A stretch of 64,000 nt of DNA from Granulicella arctica. Lineage in GTDB: Bacteria; Acidobacteriota; Terriglobia; Terriglobales; Acidobacteriaceae. The DNA lies in the NCBI RefSeq assembly GCF_025685605.1, contig NZ_JAGTUT010000001.1, positions 2,728,001-2,792,000 on the forward strand. Direction: 5' to 3'. Under the pieces are notes generated by a model, which saw only the letters and a list, made by a program, of their open reading frames with translations, was not told the DNA's origin and ran no database searches. Shown here in pieces: positions 52,892-64,000 of the stretch. Position numbers and translations under genes: made by a program. Each line of letters begins with the position of its first letter. Positions within the stretch are counted from its first letter, which is position 1.

Positions 52892-53266
52892 ATGGCAGAC
52901 ATCCAGCAGTTAGAAGATCAGATCGTTAGCCTCAGCCTCTTGGAAGCATCGGCTCTGGTAAAGAAGCTCGAAGAGCGTCTCGGCGTTTCAGCAGCAGCAG
53001 CAGCAGCGGCTCCCGCAGCAGGCGGCGGCGCAGCAGCGGCAGCGGTCGTTGAAGAGAAGACCGAGTTCACCGTCATCCTCAAGGATGCCGGCGCGAACAA
53101 GATCAGCACCATCAAGGCTGTACGCGAAGTCACGGCTCTCGGCTTGAAAGAAGCTAAGGATCTCGTAGACGGCGCTCCCAAGCCCTTGAAGGAGAACGTT
53201 TCGAAGGAAGATGCCGCAGCCATCGCCAAGAAGTTTGATGGTATCGCGACCGTCGAAATCAAGTAG
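52892..53266 (+). CDS. rplL: 50S ribosomal protein L7/L12
   Basis: The flexible stalk protein that recruits translation GTPases. The 124-residue chain has an N-terminal dimerisation helix ([26 protein letters not shown]), an Ala/Gly hinge and the globular C-terminal domain ([45 protein letters not shown]). GGAGAAATAAC precedes the ATG. Co-transcribed with rplJ across 134 nt. Confidence 0.99.
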   Translation: MADIQQLEDQIVSLSLLEASALVKKLEERLGVSAAAAAAAPAAGGGAAAAAVVEEKTEFTVILKDAGANKISTIKAVREVTALGLKEAKDLVDGAPKPLKENVSKEDAAAIAKKFDGIATVEIK

Positions 53267-53289
53267 CTTACACCTCGCACTTGCACGAA

Positions 53290-53337
53290 GAGGCAGAACG
53301 CGTTATCCTCGGATATTGAGGAGATGCGTTCTGCCTC
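53290..53337 (+). promoter_or_regulatory. Large hairpin in the rplL-rpoB leader (likely attenuator)
   Basis: GAGGCAGAACGC and GCGTTCTGCCTC form a perfect 12-bp outer stem, and TCCTC/GAGGA stack inside. It begins 23 nt after rplL. There is no U tract after it (TGCGTCACG), so it is more likely an attenuator or RNase III site between rplL and rpoB than a full terminator. Confidence 0.55.
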
Positions 53338-53865
53338 TGCGTCACGTTCGGCGAACGATCTCGCTCACCACATTTCAGCGGTACCCCGGTTCATCCTGCA
53401 TGTCAGGCTAAGGAGCCGGCCACCATACGTCTCGGGCGGCGGATACGTACGGTGCAATTGGCTATAGCGAGCGGCAGCAAACCTTGGGGCAAGGCGAGCC
53501 TCAAAGGGCGGCAGGTATTTACTTTATCCAGTCTGAACTAGTGCACAAGTCGACTTTTGCGCTCACGGGATGTGCTGTCCCTGTGGGTGCTTTTCTGCGT
53601 TTCCCGCAATAAAGCATACGCGGTGTTTATAGCAGGTAATCGCCGCTGTTGTAGATCAAAATTTGAGTCAGAAGCGGGAGAGTTTCCCGATACGACATTT
53701 TCTGCGTAGGAATCGACCACACCGAGGGTGGACGTCTTCCGGCCTTTATACGCGCTAAGTACCAACCCGGAGGGCTAACCCAGCCCTCCACCTCTCAAGG
53801 CTGATCCTGTCTACGATGCAGACGGGAAGTGGCGAGAGGCCTCGAAGAAGTTTCCAGGAGAGAGC
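53338..53865 (+). other. Non-coding leader before rpoB
   Basis: About 530 nt with no convincing gene, carrying the upstream hairpin region on its left side and a ribosome site (CCAGGAGAGAGC) at its end. AT-richer stretches around 53600-53700 (ATAAAGCATA, GATCAAAATTTGAG) could contain an rpoB promoter, but no clear -35/-10 pair is seen. A 75-codon minus-strand frame here lacks protein-like features. Confidence 0.5.
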
Positions 53866-58341
<4,476 letters not shown>

Positions 58342-58392
58342 GTGAAGTGCAGTTTGTTGTAAGTAGTCTTTAGTACCGCCGGACTTTGGCAC

Positions 58393-58434
58393 GGCTTCCC
58401 TGAGCAAGGCAAACGCTCAATGCTCACGGAAGCC
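58393..58434 (+). promoter_or_regulatory. Hairpin in the rpoB-rpoC gap
   Basis: GGCTTCC-C-TGAGC pairs with GCTCA-C-GGAAGCC (12 bp with one C/C mismatch, 16-nt loop) in a 231-nt gap between rpoB and rpoC, longer than usual. There is no U tract, so processing or mRNA-stability roles are more likely than termination. Confidence 0.4.
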
Positions 58435-58572
58435 GGCCGCAAAGATCCCGGCACCGAATAGAAGCAGGTGATGGCCTACCCTCCATCGCCCGGCAGAATG
58501 CAAGCAGTGCAACCAGCAGCTGAGCTGATAGCAAACCGCTAAAGGCAAGAGCTGCACCGGAGACGCAAACAT

Positions 58573-62763
<4,191 letters not shown>

Positions 62764-62813
62764 GTACTTCGTACCGCGCTAGACGCTTCGCGTGAAACCT
62801 TAAACTACCGCAA

Positions 62814-62851
62814 CAAACAAGGGCGGACTCGAAAGAGTCCGCCCTTGTTTG
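62814..62851. terminator. Bidirectional terminator after rpoC
   Basis: CAAACAAGGGCGGACTC pairs perfectly with GAGTCCGCCCTTGTTTG (17 bp, GAAA tetraloop), with TTGTTTG within the stem and GTTTGATC beyond. Placed between the convergent rpoC and TIR genes; the reverse strand also carries TTGTTTGTTG after the stem. Confidence 0.9.
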
Positions 62852-62865
62852 CGTGTTTGATCGAT

Positions 62866-63939
62866 CTATCGGTTCATAGCTGCAAGGAGCTGCGTGACTA
62901 CTTCTGGAATGCCTTTGACACTTGAAACGCCAAGCCTATCTGCAAGAGTCGGAGAGAACGCCAATACATCTCTTTGGTCGACTCCATGCCAAACGGGTAG
63001 TATTACTTTAACTCCGTTTATCTCTCTTGCCGCTAAACCATCAAGCTCTCTTTGTGGCCACTCTTTTTCAAAAAAAGCCTTACTGAGAATTACCACGCCG
63101 AATTTAGATCTTGAGAGTCCTTCATCTATTCTTCTGCGCAAGCTGTCTCCTACTGTTAGAGTGTATTCGTCATACCAGACATCTAAGCCCCTTAGCTTCA
63201 ATTCTTCGGCCAATGGCTTCGCGAAAGCCTCTTTATCTTCACTTGCGTGAGAGATGAACACATGCCACTGGGACGCAGCCTTTGCAGCAACCTCTTTGGA
63301 AGTATCTAGTTGGTTATCAGCTTTGCCCTGTTTACGCTCGGGGAAGCTGAACGAAGATAGTAAGGTTTCTCGTTCACTAAACTTGCTCTTTCTGGTTTGC
63401 CACTCTGCAGTTGCTAGTTGCTTTAGTTCTATTTTCAACTGCTCTGCGGAAGGTCGGAGACTATTCAAATAGTTCTTAACCTTCGAGAGTTCACTTTCCA
63501 TTGTTGCCTTTACCCCTGTAGCGCGCTCGTAAGTGGCTTCATAAACAAATTGAAGTTCTTGACCTACTACTTTTCCGCGTGGAGGATTCAGAGTGAAACT
63601 CGCTGGCTGAACTTCAAAAAGACCGCCATCGCCGATAAAAGGTATATGAAAGATGAACTTCAGCCCCTTTATATAATGAGGTCTCGATCGATTTGAAATA
63701 AATCGCATTGGGTCATGGCTGACGTCTACATCCACCTCTGTTTGACTCATCTCTATGTGAGCTTCTTGGAGCTGAGGCACCTCTATCTCGAACTCCGTGA
63801 CTAAACGGTTAACGATCACAGCGTCATCTTCGCTAGCCCAAGATTCCGGCGCCTTGCGCGCATTCAATCGTAATGAGTTTTTCTGATTTTCTAGAACACT
63901 GTAGATGTCATGCCGGCTGAAGAGAAGATCGGAAGTCAT
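62866..63939 (-). CDS. TIR-domain protein with uncharacterised N-terminal domain
   Basis: A 357-residue protein with a C-terminal TIR domain (about 225-355): WHVFISHASEDKEAFAKPLAEEL, VWYDEYTLTVGDSLRRRIDEGL, SKFGVVILSKAFF and EKEWPQRELDGL, where Glu298 is at the catalytic glutamate position of NAD-cleaving TIR enzymes. Residues 55-140 are beta-rich (sensor-like, no family recognised); 145-205 form a charged helical linker. Bacterial proteins like this are often NAD-depleting effectors of anti-phage systems, but no partner (ThsA, SIR2, CBASS cyclase) is in view, and the region upstream is cut by the window. The gene is visibly more AT-rich than its neighbours, which suggests recent transfer. 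Confidence 0.9.
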   Translation of the reverse strand: MTSDLLFSRHDIYSVLENQKNSLRLNARKAPESWASEDDAVIVNRLVTEFEIEVPQLQEAHIEMSQTEVDVDVSHDPMRFISNRSRPHYIKGLKFIFHIPFIGDGGLFEVQPASFTLNPPRGKVVGQELQFVYEATYERATGVKATMESELSKVKNYLNSLRPSAEQLKIELKQLATAEWQTRKSKFSERETLLSSFSFPERKQGKADNQLDTSKEVAAKAASQWHVFISHASEDKEAFAKPLAEELKLRGLDVWYDEYTLTVGDSLRRRIDEGLSRSKFGVVILSKAFFEKEWPQRELDGLAAREINGVKVILPVWHGVDQRDVLAFSPTLADRLGVSSVKGIPEVVTQLLAAMNR

Positions 63940-64000
63940 AGGAAGCTTATAGCAGAATAGACAGGTTGGTACTACGTGCCATTCGCACGCAGGTTCTTGC

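Noticed and set aside
53538..53765. A 75-codon minus-strand frame in the rpoB leader
   Set aside because: Low-complexity basic translation, no ribosome site seen, and it lies across a likely regulatory leader.

Overview
The window looks like a chromosomal segment from a member of the Acidobacteriota, probably the Acidobacteriaceae/Terriglobia group (Granulicella, Terriglobus or Edaphobacter type). This rests on the visibly GC-rich coding sequence, the large Oar-like TonB receptor with a carboxypeptidase-regulatory domain, the zinc-ribbon insertion in RpoB, the trehalose gene content, and a dispersed palindromic repeat familiar from that group. No database search was possible, so the placement is an inference.

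Region 1 (1-11,979) is a trehalose/alpha-glucan block. On the minus strand a TreS-maltokinase fusion (cut by the left edge) and glgE form the maltose-1-phosphate route from trehalose to alpha-glucan. Divergently, on the plus strand, lie a GH15 glucosidase, treY and treZ, which turn glucan ends back into trehalose. Region 2 (12,194-16,455) holds two exported proteins: a repeated-domain secreted protein and a TonB-dependent receptor with a long Gly/Pro-rich insert.

Region 3 (16,461-24,739) is a tightly packed eight-gene minus-strand operon for urate breakdown: allantoinase, OHCU decarboxylase, HIU hydrolase, urate oxidase, allantoate amidohydrolase, ureidoglycine aminohydrolase, ureidoglycolate amidohydrolase and an aldehyde dehydrogenase. 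A guanine-deaminase-like gene points the other way. Together they would take urate to glyoxylate, releasing all nitrogen as ammonia without free urea. Region 4 (24,774-30,654) has homoserine dehydrogenase, a secreted phosphodiesterase whose 5' end contains a REP-like palindrome, and a cysteine-biosynthesis operon: CysM-type synthase, JAMM protease, and one chain fusing a sulfur carrier, an E1-like activator and a rhodanese.

Region 5 (30,743-44,605) is mixed housekeeping: a small Imm-like membrane protein, rsmI, a site-2-protease homologue with its HExxH motif changed to RExxR, rsmD, an M28 peptidase, a trans-sulfuration enzyme, thiL, an M23 endopeptidase, a PQQ-type sugar dehydrogenase homologue and a LOV-domain (blue-light) histidine kinase.

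Region 6 (44,899-62,851) is the translation/transcription core: four tRNAs, tuf, rpmG, tRNA-Trp, secE, nusG, rplK, rplA, rplJ, rplL, rpoB and rpoC. A radical SAM gene and a Uma2 gene interrupt it between rplK and rplA, and two small unrecognised genes lie among the tRNAs. The window ends with a more AT-rich gene for a TIR-domain protein that looks like acquired defence cargo. The best candidates for less-described biology are the fused sulfur-carrier/E1/rhodanese protein with its JAMM protease, the RExxR pseudo-protease, the RpoB zinc-ribbon insertion, the LOV kinase and the TIR protein.
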